The position numbers were made by a program, and so were the translations under genes. A stretch of DNA of 7,002 nucleotides from Candidatus Bipolaricaulota bacterium (GTDB lineage Bacteria > Bipolaricaulota > Bipolaricaulia > RBG-16-55-9). The stretch is from NCBI GenBank assembly GCA_015487455.1, contig WFPR01000186.1, positions 1 to 7,002 on the forward strand, in the 5' to 3' direction. Positions 4,870 through 7,002 of the stretch are shown in pieces. Each line of letters begins with the position of its first letter. Position 1 is the stretch's first letter. Under the pieces are notes generated by a model. The model saw nothing but the letters and a program-made list of their open reading frames with translations. It searched no databases and was not told the DNA's origin.

Positions 4870-6165
4870 TTACGGGAAGAACCGCGCGAAGATCGTGTCC
4901 ACGTGCTTGAGGTGGTAGCGCAGGTCGAACAGCTCATCCAGCTCCTCCTCGCTGAGGAGCCGTTGCACGCGCTCATCCTCCCGAAGCAGCGCCTTGAGGG
5001 GCTTCCCCGTCCGCTCGCTCTGCAGCGCCTTCTCGTGCAGCAGCTCGTGGGCCTCCCGACGCGACATCCCCTTGTCGACGAGCTTGAGCAGCACGGCTTG
5101 GGAGAAGATCGCCCCGCGCGTCCGCTCGAGGTTGCGCCGCATGCGCTCCGCGTCGACGTGCAGATGCTCCAGCACCTCCCGCGTCTTGACGAGCATGTAG
5201 TGCAGCGCCAGGAAGCTGTCGGGGAGGATCACGCGCTCGACGGAGGAGCGCGTTAAATCTTGCTCGTGCCAGACGGCCATGTTCTCTAAAGCGGCCAGGG
5301 CGTTCGCCCGCACCAGGCGGGCCAAGCCCGCGATCGTCTCGCTGGTGGAGGGGTTCTGCTTGTGCGGCATCGACGAGGAGCCGTGCGGCCGCCCCTCCCG
5401 CACCTCCCCGATCTCCGTGCGGTGGAGATTTCGAATTTCTGTGGCGATCTTCTCGAGCGTCCCCGCCACGATCGCCAGGGTCGTGAGCACCTGGGCGTGG
5501 CGGTCCCGCTGCAGCGACTGGTTGCTGATCGGCGCGGGCTCGAGCCCCAGCCTCTCGCAGACCCGCCGCTCGACGTCGGGGTCGACGTTCGCGTACGTCC
5601 CGACGGAGCCCGAGATCTTCCCCACGGCGATGACGGCCTTGGCGGCCTCCAGCCGCGTCCGATCCCGCTGAAGCTCCGCGTACCAGAGCAGGAGCTTCAG
5701 CCCGAACGTGAGGGGCTCCGCGTGCATCCCGTGGGTGCGGCCCACCATCACGGTGCGCTTGTGCTCGAGCGCCCTCCGCTTGACCGTCTCGAGCAGGGCG
5801 TCCAGCTCTTGAATTAAGAGCTCGAGCCCCCGCTTCATCGTCAGGGAGCGGGCCGTGTCCACGACGTCGTAGGACGTCAGGCCCCGATGCAAGAAGCGCC
5901 CCTCGGGGCCCGCCTTCTCCTCGAGCATCCGCACGAACGCCAGCACGTCGTGGCCGATCTCCCGCTCGATCTGCTTGGCCCGCTCGACGTCCCGATCCGT
6001 CAGCTCTTGAAGGCGCCCCTTCACGGCCTGGGCGGCGTCTTGAGGGATCTCCCCCCGCTCGGCCTGGGCCTCGAGCACGGCCAGCTCGACTTGGAGCCAG
6101 CGCTCGTACTGCGCCCGCTCCGTCCACAGCTCCCGCATCGGAGACAGCGAATAGCGCTCGATCAT
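4870..6165 (-). CDS. purB: Adenylosuccinate lyase
   Basis: PurB catalyses two steps of purine synthesis: SAICAR to AICAR plus fumarate, and adenylosuccinate to AMP plus fumarate. The 431-residue product is the usual length of the short, B. subtilis-like type. It opens MIERYSLSPMRELWTE and contains HDV (72-74), HRGLTSYDVVDT (93-104), GRTHGMHAEP (142-151, with the expected general-acid H145), SGSVGTYANVDP (186-197) and the fumarase/aspartase-superfamily signature loop GSSSMPHKQNP (262-272, matching G-S-x2-M-x2-K-x-N). The loop has Q where many PurB proteins have R (KRNP). I chose the ATG at 6165 because GGAGGT lies six bases upstream and homologues begin MI(E/R)RY; the in-frame start at 6210 would add 15 unfamiliar residues. 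The ATG overlaps the ribD stop as ATGA. Three TTA leucine codons occur in this otherwise GC-rich gene. Confidence 0.96.
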   Translation of the reverse strand: MIERYSLSPMRELWTERAQYERWLQVELAVLEAQAERGEIPQDAAQAVKGRLQELTDRDVERAKQIEREIGHDVLAFVRMLEEKAGPEGRFLHRGLTSYDVVDTARSLTMKRGLELLIQELDALLETVKRRALEHKRTVMVGRTHGMHAEPLTFGLKLLLWYAELQRDRTRLEAAKAVIAVGKISGSVGTYANVDPDVERRVCERLGLEPAPISNQSLQRDRHAQVLTTLAIVAGTLEKIATEIRNLHRTEIGEVREGRPHGSSSMPHKQNPSTSETIAGLARLVRANALAALENMAVWHEQDLTRSSVERVILPDSFLALHYMLVKTREVLEHLHVDAERMRRNLERTRGAIFSQAVLLKLVDKGMSRREAHELLHEKALQSERTGKPLKALLREDERVQRLLSEEELDELFDLRYHLKHVDTIFARFFP

Positions 6166-7002
6166 CCTGGGACCTCCCGCCTCCCGGGGTAGTCGCGGAT
6201 CTCGGCCCAAGGGTAGCGGAGGTAGCCCTCGATCACCACGTCGGGGCCCAGGCGCCGCACCTCGACCTCCTCGAGCGGGAGGGCTTCACGCACTTGGGCG
6301 ACGCCCCGGCCCGCGACCGGCGACGGCGCCTCCCGCCCGCCGACGAGCTTGGGCGCCACGACCGCGACGATCTTGTCCACCAACCCCCCCTCGACGAACG
6401 AGGCGGCCACCGTCGGCCCGCCCTCCACCAATATGCTGTCAACCCCGCGCGCCTTGAGCCGCTGGAGCAGCGCTTGCAGCTCCACGCGCCCCTGGGCGTC
6501 CGGGGGGAGCCGCCAGACTTCGAGGGGCACGGGCGTCCTCAAGCTCTTGAGTTGGAGCTCCCGCTCCGGCGGCATCGCGCAGGTGGCGACCACCGTGGGC
6601 GCGTCGCTCCGCACGTGCAGAACTCGGGCGCCTAGGGGAATGCGCCCTTTGGAGTCGAGGATCACGCGCACGGGGTCGGGGCCCTCGACGAGCCGCACGG
6701 TGAGCTCGGGGTCGTCCCGGAGCACGGTGTTGACGCCGACGAGCACCGCCCCATATCGGGCTCGGAGCGCGTGGGCGTAGCGCCGGGCCTCCTCCGACGA
6801 GATCCAGCGGGCCTCGCCCGTCCGGGTGGCGACCTTCCCGTCGAGGGTCATCGCGTACTTGAGCGCGACGAAGGGCTCGCCCGTCCGGATCCCCTTCGCG
6901 TAGATGTCGTTGAGGCGCTCGGCCTGCTTTCTTAAGGGGTCGTCGGGGGGCAGCTCCACGACCTCCACGCCCGCCTCCCGGAGCCGCGCCAGCCCCCGGC
7001 CC
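6162..7002 (-). CDS. ribD: Riboflavin biosynthesis protein RibD, reductase part and end of deaminase domain; 5' end cut by window edge
   Basis: Bifunctional RibD deaminates the pyrimidine product of GTP cyclohydrolase II and then reduces its ribose side chain with NADPH. The window holds the last 279 residues. The first visible ones, GRGLARLREAGVEVVEL, are the end of the N-terminal cytidine-deaminase-like domain, so the gene is the fused form and about 120 residues, including the zinc-binding deaminase motifs, lie beyond the right edge. The reductase domain begins near FVALKYAMTLDGKVAT and shows RWISSEEARRYAHALRA, VGVNTVLRDDPELTVR, the nucleotide-binding ILVEGGPTVAASF and IVAVVAPKLVGG, all typical. 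The end (YPWAEIRDYPGRREVPG) runs slightly past the usual family end. The stop codon overlaps the purB ATG, so the two are translationally coupled. A GTG at 6968 is an internal valine codon, not the start. Confidence 0.95.
   Translation of the reverse strand, partial: GRGLARLREAGVEVVELPPDDPLRKQAERLNDIYAKGIRTGEPFVALKYAMTLDGKVATRTGEARWISSEEARRYAHALRARYGAVLVGVNTVLRDDPELTVRLVEGPDPVRVILDSKGRIPLGARVLHVRSDAPTVVATCAMPPERELQLKSLRTPVPLEVWRLPPDAQGRVELQALLQRLKARGVDSILVEGGPTVAASFVEGGLVDKIVAVVAPKLVGGREAPSPVAGRGVAQVREALPLEEVEVRRLGPDVVIEGYLRYPWAEIRDYPGRREVPG
6172..6177 (-). promoter_or_regulatory. Ribosome binding site of purB
   Basis: GGAGGT on the minus strand ends six bases before the ATG at 6165. It lies inside the last codons of ribD and fixes the purB start at 6165. 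Confidence 0.8.

Noticed and set aside
6166..6210. Longer PurB starting at 6210
   Set aside because: The added residues are the frame-shifted end of ribD, and the ribosome binding site and family alignment both favour the ATG at 6165.
6966..6968. GTG at 6968 as the start of a reductase-only RibD
   Set aside because: The frame is open to the window edge and the upstream residues match the end of the deaminase domain, so this is an internal valine codon.

Overview
The window comes from a GC-rich bacterium (about two-thirds G+C by eye). All six genes lie on the minus strand, read from right to left. Translation starts have GGAGG-type ribosome binding sites or stop/start overlaps, as in bacteria. 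The isoleucyl-tRNA synthetase is the long, eukaryote-like form that is naturally common in several thermophilic, Gram-positive and candidate-phylum bacteria. One gene appears to be leaderless with a TANNNT box just upstream, a habit well known in Deinococcota and Actinomycetota but not exclusive to them. I cannot name the phylum from this sequence alone.

Layout in transcription order: the 3' part of ribD (riboflavin biosynthesis, cut by the right edge); purB (adenylosuccinate lyase), whose ATG overlaps the ribD stop codon; a small two-gene cassette of a DUF4160 protein and a DUF2442-like/XRE-HTH fusion protein; ileS (isoleucyl-tRNA synthetase); and birA (biotin-protein ligase), whose ATG overlaps the ileS stop codon and which runs off the left edge. 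There is no gene-free stretch longer than 84 bases. I see no RNA genes, CRISPR arrays, insertion sequences or convincing intrinsic terminators.

The four housekeeping genes form two tightly coupled pairs (ribD-purB and ileS-birA). The pairs are separated by the cassette, which looks like a type II toxin-antitoxin-style module. The cassette has a lower G+C content (about 58% in its first gene), and the 36-base gap before it carries a promoter-like element (TTGCCG-17-TACACT) with an 18-bp inverted repeat lying over it. The DNA-binding protein encoded by the second gene is a natural candidate to bind that repeat. The -10 box ends five bases before the DUF4160 ATG and there is no ribosome binding site, so this mRNA is probably leaderless. 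A second promoter-like element (TTGACG-17-TAAGAT) overlaps the stop codon of the HTH gene and would drive ileS-birA independently.

Two compact G-quadruplex-type motifs bracket ileS: one on the template strand of its leader, and one in its mRNA just before the birA start. The cassette with its control region and these two G-rich elements are the parts most worth a second look. The enzymes themselves are ordinary apart from a few signature-loop variations.
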